Of a DNA stretch of 64,000 nt, positions 17,903 to 26,918 are shown one piece after another. A model generated the notes under the pieces. It searched no databases and had not been told where the DNA came from. It saw only the letters and a list, made by a program, of their open reading frames with translations. The DNA comes from Roseiarcus sp963832305. GTDB taxonomy: Bacteria > Pseudomonadota > Alphaproteobacteria > Rhizobiales > Beijerinckiaceae. The translations under genes were made by a program, and so were the position numbers. Each line of letters opens with the position of its first letter. The stretch's first letter is position 1. The DNA lies in NCBI GenBank assembly GCA_963832305.1, contig CAWHTU010000013.1:76149-140148 (forward strand), read 5' to 3'.

Positions 17903-18982
17903 GTGATCGCCCGGAGTCCGGACATGGCCGCTGCTCGTCGCCAAGCAAATCCGCAATGGGAGCCTCTCGACGAGCCTCAAACCAGCACCTTCCCTCAAGC
18001 CTCTGAAAACCATCTGATCATCGCCGGGACCGGTCGAGCGGGAACAAGCTTTCTGGTCCGCTATCTGACCGAGCTTGGCCTGGACACCACGCTGGCGAGA
18101 CAGGGGGATCGAGCGGGCTGGGATGTCGAGGCGAACGCCGGCCTCGAAAACCTGCTGGTATTCGGCGACAATCTTCCCTACGTGATCAAGTCGCCCTGGA
18201 TCAGTGAGTATATCGATCAAATACTGAACGAGAAGCGATTCAAGATCGACGCGTTCATTGTGCCGGCGCGCGATCTCGTCGAGGCGGCCACAAGCCGCGT
18301 GGTCCTGGAACAGCGGGCCATTCACCAGCACAATCCCTGGATGGCGGACAGGCTCGACAAAACGTGGGAAACCTACGGCCATACCGCTGGTGGGCTGGTC
18401 TATTCGCTCAACCCTCTCGATCAGGCGCGATTGCTGGCGATCCAGTTTCACCGGCTGGTGTTCAGGGCGTCAGAGGCCGGCGTTCCGCTTGTTTTTCCGG
18501 TTTTCCCCAGAATTGCGACCGACTGGGAATATCTCCACAAGTGCTTGCGACCAATCCTCAAGCCGGAGATTACCGAAGACGTGGCTCGCGCGGCCCACGC
18601 CAGAGTCGCCAATGCGGCCAAGGTTCGGGTCACCAGCGAGCTTCGCAAGGACGCGCCCAGCAACGTCATTTACCGAAGGGAGCCCCGGCCCGGGCCGCAC
18701 TACCCGAGCCCGATCGAGGTCGACAACATCGCGCTCCGGCGCGAAATCAGCCGGCTTCGACTGGACCAGGCGTCGGCGCAGGAATCATCCGCGCAAGCGA
18801 CGGATCGGCTGGAGGCCCAGATTTTGGAACTTCGAGCCGCGAAGGCTGAATCCGAGCGGGAGAGAGCGGGCCTCGAAGCGGCCTTTCAGCGAATCCGCCA
18901 GAAGAACGAGAGAAGATCAATCAGGTACAGAATGAAGCGCATCCTGCGGCTCCTGAACGGCGCGCCGGCGTTCGGGGTTTAG
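17903..18982 (+). CDS. Sulfotransferase-like P-loop protein with C-terminal coiled coil
   Basis: A 359-residue protein. HLIIAGTGRAGTSFLVRYL (about 35-53) matches the PAPS 5'-phosphosulphate-binding loop of sulfotransferase-like P-loop proteins. YVIKSPWISEYIDQIL and FIVPARDLVEAATSRV (the 3'-phosphate-binding R-S region) support this. Residues about 275-345 form a predicted coiled coil (IALRREISRLRLDQASAQES and onward), ending in a basic tail. The start may be the GTG at 17903 or the ATG at 17924, which has GGAG upstream. The role is unknown. Polysaccharide or lipid sulphation is possible, but no such genes adjoin. Confidence 0.7.
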   Translation: MIARSPDMAAARRQANPQWEPLDEPQTSTFPQASENHLIIAGTGRAGTSFLVRYLTELGLDTTLARQGDRAGWDVEANAGLENLLVFGDNLPYVIKSPWISEYIDQILNEKRFKIDAFIVPARDLVEAATSRVVLEQRAIHQHNPWMADRLDKTWETYGHTAGGLVYSLNPLDQARLLAIQFHRLVFRASEAGVPLVFPVFPRIATDWEYLHKCLRPILKPEITEDVARAAHARVANAAKVRVTSELRKDAPSNVIYRREPRPGPHYPSPIEVDNIALRREISRLRLDQASAQESSAQATDRLEAQILELRAAKAESERERAGLEAAFQRIRQKNERRSIRYRMKRILRLLNGAPAFGV

Positions 18983-19124
18983 ATTTTGCCGCCCGGCCCC
19001 GAGAAGGGCGGTCTCGCCCCGACGTCTGAATGCGGTCATAGTGCTTGCGGGCGATCTGACGCGTCCCGTCTTCCCGAGAAGCGGACGCGTAAGTCAGTTC
19101 GCAATTTATCGGAAAGGGCCGTCG

Positions 19125-19598
19125 ATGCTTCAGATCCATGTCATCCTCAGCCTGGTCGGCATTCTGTCCGGGCTGGTGGTTTTGTACCGGTTGCTGCTCG
19201 GGGGAGATTCGGGCGCCTGGACGGCGCTCTTTCTCATCACTACGATTCTGACCAGCGTCAGCGGCTTCCCGCTGCCGCCGTTCGGCTTCGACCCGCCTCG
19301 CGCGGTCGGCGTGCTGTCGCTCATTCTGCTATTGGGCGCGGTCGTCGCCTATTACGCGTTCCACCTCGCCGGGATCTGGCGCTTGATCTACGTCGGCTGC
19401 GCGGTCGCCGCGCTTTATCTCAATGTGTTCGTGCTGGTGGCGCAGGGGTTCCTGAAGGTTCCGTTCCTGCACGATCTGGCGCCCACCGGGTCCGAGCCGC
19501 CGTTCGCGATCACCGAGGGAATCGTGCTGTTGATCTTCATCGCGCTTGGCGTATTAGCGGCGAGGCGATTCCGACCCGTGAATGAGGCGCGGGCGTAG
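19125..19598 (+). CDS. Small integral membrane protein of unknown function
   Basis: A 157-residue protein with four hydrophobic segments: about 1-22, 30-45, 57-78 with 82-107, and 128-150. The ATG at 19125 follows GGAAAGG. The phrases VSGFPLPPFGFDPPRAVGVLS and GFLKVPFLHDLAP are conserved-looking loops. I have no named family for it. It stands alone between the sulfotransferase-like gene and the convergent iorB. Confidence 0.68.
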   Translation: MLQIHVILSLVGILSGLVVLYRLLLGGDSGAWTALFLITTILTSVSGFPLPPFGFDPPRAVGVLSLILLLGAVVAYYAFHLAGIWRLIYVGCAVAALYLNVFVLVAQGFLKVPFLHDLAPTGSEPPFAITEGIVLLIFIALGVLAARRFRPVNEARA

Positions 19599-19877
19599 TG
19601 TATCGGCGGCTGCTCCCACTGGGCAGCGCGAGCCTTCGAAATTGCCGGCGACGGCGCAATGCGCTCCTAAAGGCGCGTCTTGAAGCGACTGAACCGCCCT
19701 CGCGCCCTGTCCAGACGTTGGAGCTTCACGCGGCCAAGCTTGAACTGGAACACGAGCGAACGATACGCGAAGGCACGATTGAGCGCCTAGGCCGCAGAGG
19801 CGATCGATCACGAGCAGAATGAGACCCTTCCTGCGGATTTTCGGCGTCGCGCGGCGGATCGCGGTCTGAACCGCGGC
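19599..19877. other. Intergenic region, no convincing gene
   Basis: Between the membrane-protein gene and the convergent iorB. A plus-strand frame at 19598-19822 (74 codons) contains a short charged stretch (LHAAKLELEHERTIREG) but lacks a ribosome site and any recognisable domain, so I do not call it. GGCGCGTCTTGAAG at about 19673 also occurs near 25920 and may be a fragment of the same repeat family. Confidence 0.4.
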
Positions 19878-19903
19878 GCGGGCCGGAAACAATTCCGGCC
19901 CGC
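19878..19903 (-). terminator. Strong hairpin after iorB
   Basis: A perfect 11-base stem (GCGGGCCGGAA with TTCCGGCCCGC) around a four-base loop, starting 15 bases past the iorB stop codon. It lacks a T-run on the minus strand, so it may be an L-shaped or Rho-assisted terminator, or an mRNA-stabilising hairpin. Confidence 0.5.
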
Positions 19904-19917
19904 CTCTTGCGGCGCGC

Positions 19918-22237
19918 TCAGGCGCCGGCCAGTTGATTGCCGAGCGGCAGAGAGCGGATGCGCTTGCCGGTCGCAGCAAAGATCGCGTTCATCAGCGCCG
20001 GTGCGACCGGCGGCACGCCCGGTTCGCCGACGCCGCCCAGCATGACATCATAGCCGTGCGGCACGATATGCACATGCGTCTCACGCGGCGCATCGCTGAT
20101 GCGCAAGACCAGATAGTCGTCGAGATTACGCTGCTGGACCCTGCCGTCCTTGAACGAGATTTCGTTCATCAGCCCGACGCCCAGACCCATGATGACGGCG
20201 CCCTCGAACTGGGAGCGAACCCGATCCGGATTGACGGTCGGGCCGCAATCGACGGCGATGTCGACCCGGGGAATCGTGATGTTGCCCTTGTCGTCGATCG
20301 CCGCTTCGATAACTGCCGCAACGTAGCTCACGAAACTCCGATGAGCGGCCAAGCCAAGGCCATGGCCCTTCGGCACTTGGCGACCCCATCCGGCCTTTTC
20401 GGTCACCAGTTCGACGACGTTGCGCAGCCGGCCGGTGTCGATCGGATAAACCTCCGGATTCTCGCCGTAGTCCCAGAAATCCTTCACCGTGTTCTGCACA
20501 GCAACGATGCGGGGAGGACCAATCAGATCGAGCAGGAAAGCCTTCTGATCCTTTCCCGCCGCAGCGGCCAGTTCAGCAGCGAAGGATTGGATGGCGAACC
20601 CGTGCGGCACATTGGAGACTGAGCGCCACCAGCCGATCTTGGTATGGGCTTCCGCCTCGCCGTTCTCGAGGCTGATGTTCTTGATGTCGAACGGCAGGTC
20701 GGACATGCCCTGACCCAATTCCCAATTGAGTTCATGCCTGGGATCGGGGGCCACGAACAGCGACCCGATCGTCGGGGCGACGCTATTGTGCCGCCACGCG
20801 ACGACTTTGCCGTCCTTGTCCAGCCCCGCTTGGATGCGCTCGACCGACACCGTGTGGTAGAAGTCGTTGCGGATATCGTCCTCACGCGTCCACACGACCT
20901 TGACCGGCGCGCCGCCAATAGCCTTCGAGCACAAAGCCGCCTCGACCGCGAAATCCGGCTTCGACTTGCGGCCGAAACCGCCGCCGAGGAGCGTCACGTT
21001 TACGGTGACGTTCTCGCCCGGAAGCCCCAGGTACTTGGCGACAAGATCATGTGCGGCCTGCGGGCTTTGCACGCTTGTCCAGACTTGCGCCTTGCCGTCG
21101 GCAATCTGGCAAGTCGCCGACGGCGGCTCCATCGTCGCGTGCGCGTTGTGAGGAATGTAGTACTCAGCCTCGACCTTCTTGTCCGCGCTGGCGAAAGCCG
21201 CGGCGAAGTCGCCTTCGCTGCGCAGGACCTTGCCGGGCTGTCTGGCTGTCGCCTCGAGCGCCGCACGGTAGGCTGCGGAATCGTAGGTTGCGTGCGGACC
21301 GTCGTCCCACGTTATCTTCAGCGCCTTGCGGCCCTGCATTGCGGCCCAGGTGTTGTCGGCTATGACGGCGATGCCTCCCGACGGCTGGAAAACCATCGGG
21401 TAGGACGGCGCCGGCATCTCGACGATCTCAACGACGCCCGGGACTTTCTTGGCCTCGGTTGCGTCGTAGGAGGCCACTTTGCCTCCCATGACCAGCGGCC
21501 GCGCGATAACGGCGTACTTCTGTCCCGGCAGGCGAATGTCCTGACCATATTTCGCGCGGCCGGTCGTGATGTCGAAGGCGTCGACGATATTGGTCCCTTC
21601 CTTGCCGATGTAGCGGAACTGGGAAGGATCCTTCAGGCGCAAGCTGTCGGTGGCAGGAACGTCCAGCTTGGCGGCGTCCGCGGCCAGTTCTCCGTAGCCG
21701 AGCTTCTGTCCGGTCGACTTCTGAACCACCTCGTGGTTCCTCGCCTCGACGTCCGAGACTGAAACGCCCCATCGCTTGGCCGCAGCCTCTTCCAGCATCA
21801 TGCGCGCGGCGGAGCCAACCTGCCGCATCGGCGTGATGAAGTGGCGGGTCGAACGCGAGCCGTCGGTGTCCTGATTGCCGTATTTGACCTCATCGCCGGT
21901 CGCCTGGGCGATCTTGACTTCGCGCCCAGTCCGCTTCGAGCTCGTCCGCGACGATGAGCGGCATGCCGGTTCGCACGCCCTGCCCCATGTCGGAGCGATG
22001 GCAGACGATGGTGACGGTTCCGTCGGGCGCGATCGAGACGAAGGCCTGGGGATTGTTGACCGTCCCGTGCGGCATCCCGTCCGCGCCCCATTTCGGCGCG
22101 TCGGCGCGCGCCCGGCGATTGGGAAGGATGGTCAGGGCGAGCACAAGGCCGCCGGTTGAAACCATGCCCTTGAGAACGCCGCGACGGCTGACATTCTCGA
22201 TGCCCGATGGCGCGATCCCGCGAATGTGCTTGGTCAT
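19918..22237 (-). CDS. iorB: Molybdopterin-binding aldehyde/isoquinoline oxidoreductase large subunit IorB, frame broken once
   Basis: Large subunit of a xanthine-oxidase-family molybdenum hydroxylase, exported by Tat: the N-terminus has SRRGVLKGMVSTGGLVLAL. Conserved regions include GRAKYGQDIRLPG, VWTSVQSPQAAHDLVAKYLG, VTLLGGGFGRKSKPDFAVEA (a molybdopterin-contact region) and GVGEPGVPPVAPALMNAIFA near the C-terminus with the catalytic glutamate. The frame stops after EADWAR and resumes as VKIAQATGDEVKYG if one T is removed at 21919-21920. The span is 3n+1. iorA lies one base upstream (TGACATG). Confidence 0.88.
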
Positions 22238-22238
22238 G

Positions 22239-22688
22239 TCACGCTCCCGCAGCTTGCTTGATGGCGGCGCGAATGCGCTGATAGGTCCCGCAGCGGCAGA
22301 TGTTGCCGTACATCGTGCCGTCGATGTCGGCGTCGGTCGGATGGGGCGACTGCTTGAGCAGCGCCGCGGCCTGCATGATCTGGCCGGACTGGCAATAGCC
22401 GCATTGCGGCACGTTGATCGCGCGCCAGGCCTTTTGAAGCGCGTGATTGCCTTCCGGATCGAGACCTTCGATCGTCGTGATCGATTTGCCGTTCGCGTCG
22501 CTGACCGATGTCACGCAGGCCCTGACCGCGTCCCCGTCGAGATGGACGGTGCAGGCGCCGCAGGCGGCGATCCCGCATCCGAATTTCGTTCCCGTAAGGC
22601 CGAGGATATCGCGCAGATACCAAAGCACCGGCATTGACGGATCGCCGTCGAATGTCTGCGTCTGGCCATTCACTTTCAGAGTGACCAT
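22239..22688 (-). CDS. iorA: Two [2Fe-2S] subunit of molybdenum hydroxylase, IorA
   Basis: Small electron-transfer subunit (149 residues) paired with IorB. The plant-type ferredoxin cluster uses C38, C43, C46 and C58 (GCGIAACGACTVHLDG). The second cluster uses C96, C99, C131 and C133 (CGYCQSGQIM and NICRCGTY). I chose the ATG at 22686-22688, preceded by GGGAGGAAAG. Electrons from IorB probably go on to a membrane cytochrome c, but none is encoded in this window. The substrate (isoquinoline, aldehyde or N-heterocycle) is not determinable. Confidence 0.94.
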   Translation of the reverse strand: MVTLKVNGQTQTFDGDPSMPVLWYLRDILGLTGTKFGCGIAACGACTVHLDGDAVRACVTSVSDANGKSITTIEGLDPEGNHALQKAWRAINVPQCGYCQSGQIMQAAALLKQSPHPTDADIDGTMYGNICRCGTYQRIRAAIKQAAGA

Positions 22689-23192
22689 GCCTTTCCTCCC
22701 GATCGAAAGCGGCCGCCTCACGGACAGCAGGCGGCGCCAGCGTGAGCCGAACAGCTCCTCACGCAACGGCGAAAACCCAATACTAAGAGTCAAGTGATGA
22801 AGGAGCAATCGAGAACACGATGTATTCTATTGGCTACATCGTCTATTGGCCAATACTCATGGAGAGGCCGCTAAATATTCAACAAGATATCGAAGGGGAC
22901 TTGAACTTGCGACGGACGAGGCTCCTTTCTGTTCAGATTGGGGAATTTGACATCGGGGCCTCGCCCGCCTAAGAGCGCGGCCTTCGTCAGGTTTTGGCCT
23001 CGTCGATCAAGCCGACTGTCCCATCGGGGCCAGCGGTCCCCGTCCGGCAGCGCGTCGCGCCCCCGGGCGCGATCGGCGTTGCTCTTGATGGATCGACGAC
23101 GGACGGCAGAGGCGGAGAGGAGCGGATGACGAAGACGGTCACTATATCCCTCATCCGTCGTCGCTTGTCCGTCATCTGAGCAGGAGCAACCC
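22689..23192. other. Divergent intergenic region between iorA and ffh
   Basis: About 500 bases without a supported gene. It should contain the promoters of iorAB (leftward) and ffh (rightward). The part at 22800-22900 is A/T-rich and holds a palindrome, listed separately. GGGGACTTGAACTTGCGAC at 22898-22916 looks superficially like a tRNA T-arm on the minus strand, but the stem does not pair. CAGGAGCAACCC just before 23193 is the ffh ribosome site. Confidence 0.5.
22844..22855. promoter_or_regulatory. Palindrome TATTGGCCAATA with a half-site repeat, candidate operator
   Basis: A perfect 12-base palindrome at 22844-22855. Its half TATTGGC occurs again at 22828-22834, 16 bases away on the same helix face or nearly so. 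It lies about 155 bases upstream of the iorA start in the A/T-rich part of the divergent region. This is a plausible regulator site, though which protein binds it is unknown. Confidence 0.4.
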
Positions 23193-24764
23193 ATGTTCGA
23201 GAGCCTGTCCGAAAAGCTCTCCGGCATACTGGATAAACTGACCGGTCGCGGCGCCCTCTCCGAGGAGGACGTCAACGCCGCGATGCGTGAGGTCAGGCGC
23301 GCGCTGCTCGAGGCTGACGTCGCGCTCGAGGTGGTGCGCTCGTTCGTCGACCGCACGCGCACGAAAGCCGTGGGCGCGGCGGTCGTGAAGTCGGTCAAGC
23401 CCGGCCAGATGGTCGTCAAGATCGTCCACGATTCGCTCGTCGAGACCCTCGGCGGCGAATCGCAGGCGATCGACCTCAATGCGCCGGCTCCGGTCGCGAT
23501 CATGCTGGTCGGGCTCCAGGGGGCAGGCAAGACGACGACCGCGGCCAAGATCGCCAAGCGCCTGACCGAACGCGATAAGCGAAAAGTGCTGATGGCGTCG
23601 CTCGACGTGAAGCGTCCCGCGGCGCAGGAACAGCTCGCGGTGCTGGGCGAACAGGTTGGCGTCGACACGCTGCCGATTGTTTTGGGCGAGGATCCGGTCG
23701 CGATCGCGAAGCGCGCCGAGACCGCCGCGCGGCTGCAGGGCTATGACGTCGTGCTGCTCGACACCGCGGGGCGCACCCATATCGACGAGCTGCTGATGGC
23801 GGAGATGGCGGAGATTCGCGACGCGGCGCGCCCGCACGAAATCCTGCTCGTCGCCGATGCGCTGACCGGCCAGGACGCCGTCAACCTCGCCAAGAACTTC
23901 AACGAGCGGGTCGGCCTGACCGGCATCGTGCTCACCCGCATGGATGGCGATGGGCGGGGCGGCGCGGCGCTGTCGATGCGTTCGGTCACCGGCAAGCCGA
24001 TCAAGCTCCTGGGCGTCGGCGAAAAGATGGACGCGATCGAGGATTTCCATCCCGCTCGGCTCGCCGACCGCATCCTCGGCATGGGCGACATCGTCAGCCT
24101 GGTCGAGAAGGCGGCGCAGAATATCGACGCGGCGCAGGCGGCCAAGATGGCCGAGAAGATGCGCAAGGGCGTGTTCGACCTCAACGACCTCTCGGAGCAA
24201 CTGGCGCAGATCGAGAAGATGGGCGGGATGGGCGGCATCATGGGAATGCTGCCGGGGGTCGCCAAGATCAAGGACCAGCTCGCTTCCGCCAACCTCGACG
24301 AGAAGTTCGTCAAGCGCCAGCGGGCGATCATCTCGTCGATGACCCCCCTCGAGCGGCGCAACCCCGATCTCCTCAAGGCGTCGCGCAAGAAGCGCATCGC
24401 GTCCGGCGCCGGCGTGACGGTCGAATATGTCAACCGGCTTTTGAAGCAGCACCGCCAGATGGCCGACATGATGAAGATGATGGGCGGCGCTGGCGGCGGC
24501 AAGCGCGGCATGATGGGCAAGCTCGGACAAATGATGGGCTTGGGCGGCGGCATGCCGATGCCCTCGCCGGAAGAAATGGCGGCGCTGCAAAAGCAGATGG
24601 GCGGCGCGGCGCCGCCGGGCCTGCCCTCGGGGCCGCCCGCCATTCCAGTTGCGCCGCCGCCCGGCGCCTTCAACCTGCCGCCGCAGTTCCCGGGCCTCGG
24701 CGGCGGCGCCAAGCTTCCCGGCCTCGGCGGCGGCTTCAATCCGTTCGGAGGGAAGAAGAAGTGA
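23193..24764 (+). CDS. ffh: Signal recognition particle protein Ffh
   Basis: GTPase that binds signal sequences of nascent membrane proteins together with 4.5S RNA and hands them to FtsY. The N domain (about 1-85) is followed by the G domain: G1 loop GLQGAGKTTTAAKIA (107-121), DTAGRTHIDELLMAEM and TRMDGDGRGGAALS. The methionine-rich M domain starts near residue 325 (GMGGIMGMLPG, MADMMKMMGG). At 523 residues it is longer than the E. coli protein because of a Gly/Pro-rich tail, common in this group. Start ATG at 23193 after AGGAGC. Confidence 0.97.
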   Translation: MFESLSEKLSGILDKLTGRGALSEEDVNAAMREVRRALLEADVALEVVRSFVDRTRTKAVGAAVVKSVKPGQMVVKIVHDSLVETLGGESQAIDLNAPAPVAIMLVGLQGAGKTTTAAKIAKRLTERDKRKVLMASLDVKRPAAQEQLAVLGEQVGVDTLPIVLGEDPVAIAKRAETAARLQGYDVVLLDTAGRTHIDELLMAEMAEIRDAARPHEILLVADALTGQDAVNLAKNFNERVGLTGIVLTRMDGDGRGGAALSMRSVTGKPIKLLGVGEKMDAIEDFHPARLADRILGMGDIVSLVEKAAQNIDAAQAAKMAEKMRKGVFDLNDLSEQLAQIEKMGGMGGIMGMLPGVAKIKDQLASANLDEKFVKRQRAIISSMTPLERRNPDLLKASRKKRIASGAGVTVEYVNRLLKQHRQMADMMKMMGGAGGGKRGMMGKLGQMMGLGGGMPMPSPEEMAALQKQMGGAAPPGLPSGPPAIPVAPPPGAFNLPPQFPGLGGGAKLPGLGGGFNPFGGKKK

Positions 24765-24769
24765 CCAAA

Positions 24770-24933
24770 TCCCCCTCTCCCTGCATAGCCGGGTCGAAGA
24801 ACGGGCGTTCTTCCGAACGCCCTATGCGGGGAATGTGTCGGGGTGAGGGGCAGGGCGAACGTCAAACGTTAGCGCTGCCCCTCATCCGGCCCTTCGGGCC
24901 ACCTTCTCCCCGCGAGAGGCAGGGAGAAGGGCT
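24770..24933. repeat. Long composite interspersed repeat between ffh and rpsP
   Basis: The left end CCCTCTCCCTGC is inverted at the right end as GCAGGGAGAAGGG. Between them are GAACGGGCGTTC palindromic DNA, GGGGTGAGGGGCAGGG, and CCCCTCATCCGG with CCTTCGGGCCACCTTCTCCC. This is the fullest of the copies also seen at 6128-6213 and 11561-11600. It separates ffh from rpsP and may form a large mRNA hairpin. Confidence 0.75.
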
Positions 24934-24983
24934 CCAAGCGTCAAAGTGAGTGTGGAATCCGTCCGATCTGAAAGGAACCTGCA

Positions 24984-25346
24984 ATGTCCCTGAAAATCCG
25001 CCTGTCGCGCGGCGGCGCCAAGAAGCGCGCGTTCTATCGCATCGTGGTCGCCGACGCGCGCATGCCGCGCGACGGCCGCTTCGTCGAGAAGATCGGCACG
25101 TTCGATCCCTTGAAAGCCAAGGATGACGCGAGCCGGCTGGTGCTCGACCAGGAGAAGGCCAAGGCCTGGCTCGCCAAGGGTGCCCAGCCAACCGACCGCG
25201 TCCTGCGCCTGCTCGACGGGCTCGGGCTCGCGAAGCGCGAAGCGCGCAACAACCCGGAAAAGGCCAAGCCGAAGAAGAAAGCCCAGGAGCGCGCCGCCGC
25301 GGCTGCGGCGGCCGCCGCCAAGGCGGCGGAAGCTCCGGCGGCGTGA
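24984..25346 (+). CDS. rpsP: 30S ribosomal protein S16
   Basis: Small-subunit assembly protein. MSLKIRLSRGGAKKRAFYRI and VVADARMPRDGRFVEKIGTF are the classic S16 start. The conserved core ends near residue 80 (GAQPTDRVLRLLDG), followed by a Lys/Ala-rich tail to 120 residues, as usual in alphaproteobacteria. AAAGGAACC precedes the ATG. Its stop codon overlaps or nearly abuts the start of rimM, consistent with an rpsP-rimM operon. Confidence 0.97.
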   Translation: MSLKIRLSRGGAKKRAFYRIVVADARMPRDGRFVEKIGTFDPLKAKDDASRLVLDQEKAKAWLAKGAQPTDRVLRLLDGLGLAKREARNNPEKAKPKKKAQERAAAAAAAAAKAAEAPAA

Positions 25347-25354
25347 GGCGCGGG

Positions 25355-25909
25355 ATGAGAGGGCCGGCGAGCGCGCCCGACCGTCTCATCCTCCTGGGCG
25401 TGTTCGGCGCGCCGCAAGGCGTGCGCGGCGAGGTGCGGGTCAAGTCGCTGACCGGCGATCCGAAAGCCATCGGCGACTACGGGCCGCTCACCGATGCCAA
25501 AGGCGCGCGCGCCTTCGGCTTCGAGTCGCTGCGCTTCCTCAAGGACGACATGCTGGTCGCGCGAGTGAAGGACGTTTCGACCCGCGAGGCCGCCGCGGCG
25601 CTGACCGGCGTCGAGATCTTCGCCCGACGCGACCAGCTGCCGCCCCCAAGCGACGACGAATTCTACTACGACGATCTCGTCGGCCTCGATGCCGTCGACC
25701 CCGCCGGCGCGCCGCTTGGCCGCGTAGTGTCGCTGATGAATTACGGCGGCGGCGACATTCTCGAGATCGCGCCGGCCGATGGGCGCGAGACCGTTCTTCT
25801 GCCCTTCACCAGGCAGGTCGCGCCGGTGATCGATTTTAGCGCCGGGCGGATCGTGATCGAGCCGCCGCGCGAAGTCGAGGACGAAGACGAAGCTGCTCCC
25901 TCGTCTTGA
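25355..25909 (+). CDS. rimM: 16S rRNA processing protein RimM
   Basis: Assists maturation of the 30S head domain by binding S19. N-terminal RimM domain: LILLGVFGAPQGVRGEVRVK, with KSLTGDP and the typical LKDDMLVARVKDVSTREAA. C-terminal PRC-barrel: DEFYYDDLVGLDAV, GRVVSLMNYGGGDILEI and LLPFTRQVAPVIDF. I chose the ATG at 25355 (184 residues). A GTG at 25343 overlapping the rpsP stop is an alternative. It ends with an acidic tail. Confidence 0.94.
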   Translation: MRGPASAPDRLILLGVFGAPQGVRGEVRVKSLTGDPKAIGDYGPLTDAKGARAFGFESLRFLKDDMLVARVKDVSTREAAAALTGVEIFARRDQLPPPSDDEFYYDDLVGLDAVDPAGAPLGRVVSLMNYGGGDILEIAPADGRETVLLPFTRQVAPVIDFSAGRIVIEPPREVEDEDEAAPSS

Positions 25910-25910
25910 G

Positions 25911-25982
25911 GGCGCCGAAGGCGCGTCTTGAAGGACATCGCGCGCGAGGAGCGCCCTTCGAGGCCGCCTCAGGGCGAGGCCG
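25911..25982. repeat. Short interspersed repeat, partial copy
   Basis: GGCGCGTCTTGAAGGAC and GCCCTTCGAGGCCGCC, then TCAGGGCGAGG, resemble the rhizobial repeat usually reading CTTCGAGACGC...CTCCTCAGG. It directly follows rimM. The remaining bases to 26131 hold only the petA leader, including GAGGAG about ten bases before its ATG. Confidence 0.5.
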
Positions 25983-26131
25983 GCTTTCGCTGCTCGATTG
26001 AGCGCCGTCGACATTGCGAGCGGACTGTTGCTAAGGGCGCGGGGGGCGGGTAGAGAACGTCTTGCGCCGGCGCCCGTTCGGCGCTCACGTTTTCAGGAAT
26101 CCCGGCCTTTCGTTCGAGGAGACGCGCTTAA

Positions 26132-26788
26132 ATGACGATGGGTTCCGAGACGGCGGCGGAAGGCCATGGGGGCGCCTCGGTTTCGAAGCGGGATCTCCTT
26201 TTTCTGATGACCGGGTCCTTGGCCGCCGTCGGGACGGCGGCGACAATCTGGCCGTTCATCGACCAGATGAACCCGGACGCAGCGACGATCGCCGCCGCCG
26301 GCCCGGTCGACATCGACATCCAGCAGCTTCAGCCAGGCCAGCGGATCGTCGCGCTCTGGGCGGCGCGGCCGGTGTTCGTCGTGAAGCGGGCCCAGCCCGC
26401 GCTCGACGAACTCAAGAATCAGAAGCTGCTCGACGGCCTGCGCGATCCGAACTCCCAGGAGCCGCAGCAGCCGGCCTACGCGGCCAACTGGAGCCGTTCG
26501 ATCAAGCCTGAGATTCTGGTGATCGTCGGCGTCTGCACCCATCTTGGCTGCATTCCGCTGTTCGACCCGCAGCCCAACGCAACCGACCCCGCGCCCGATT
26601 GGCCCGGCGGCTTCTTCTGCCCCTGCCACGGGTCGAAATACGATCTCGCCGGCCGCGTGTTCCAGGGCGTGCCCGCGCCCTACAACCTGCCGGTCCCGCC
26701 CTATCATTTCCCCGACGACAAGACGGTGCGCGTCGGCCAGAACCCGCCGGGCGAGAATTTCGACTTCAACTCGATCCTTCAGGTGTGA
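26132..26788 (+). CDS. petA: Ubiquinol-cytochrome c reductase Rieske iron-sulfur subunit
   Basis: High-potential [2Fe-2S] subunit of the cytochrome bc1 complex. The 218 residues have an N-terminal Tat-like/TM anchor (SKRDLLFLMTGSLAAVGTAA, about 18-44) and the bc1-specific WPFIDQMNPDA. Cluster ligands are C135 and H137 (VCTHLGC) plus C163 and H166 (FCPCHGS), with C140 and C165 forming the stabilising disulphide. The usual downstream petB (cytochrome b) and petC (cytochrome c1) are absent. Instead a terminator-like hairpin and a VOC gene follow. Confidence 0.95.
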   Translation: MTMGSETAAEGHGGASVSKRDLLFLMTGSLAAVGTAATIWPFIDQMNPDAATIAAAGPVDIDIQQLQPGQRIVALWAARPVFVVKRAQPALDELKNQKLLDGLRDPNSQEPQQPAYAANWSRSIKPEILVIVGVCTHLGCIPLFDPQPNATDPAPDWPGGFFCPCHGSKYDLAGRVFQGVPAPYNLPVPPYHFPDDKTVRVGQNPPGENFDFNSILQV

Positions 26789-26827
26789 CCGGCCAAAGAA
26801 GCGCCCGGCTCCTGGATCTGGATCGCG

Positions 26828-26854
26828 CGGTCGCAAGTCCTGCGACCGTTTCTT
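26828..26854 (+). terminator. Rho-independent terminator after petA
   Basis: An eight-base perfect stem CGGTCGCA/TGCGACCG with a five-base loop, directly followed by TTTCTT. It sits 40 bases after the petA stop and suggests petA ends its own transcript. Confidence 0.65.
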
Positions 26855-26918
26855 GGAGTGTGCAGGTCCCGCTCGGCGCTCGTGCGTTCAGGTTATCGGT
26901 TCGAACAGGAGCCGTGCG

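Noticed and set aside
22898..22916. tRNA T-arm-like sequence on the minus strand upstream of ffh
   Set aside because: The T-stem does not pair and no acceptor, D or anticodon arms are found. At most it is a very old remnant.
23172..24590. 472-codon open frame opposite ffh
   Set aside because: Antisense shadow of ffh with His/Arg-rich random composition.
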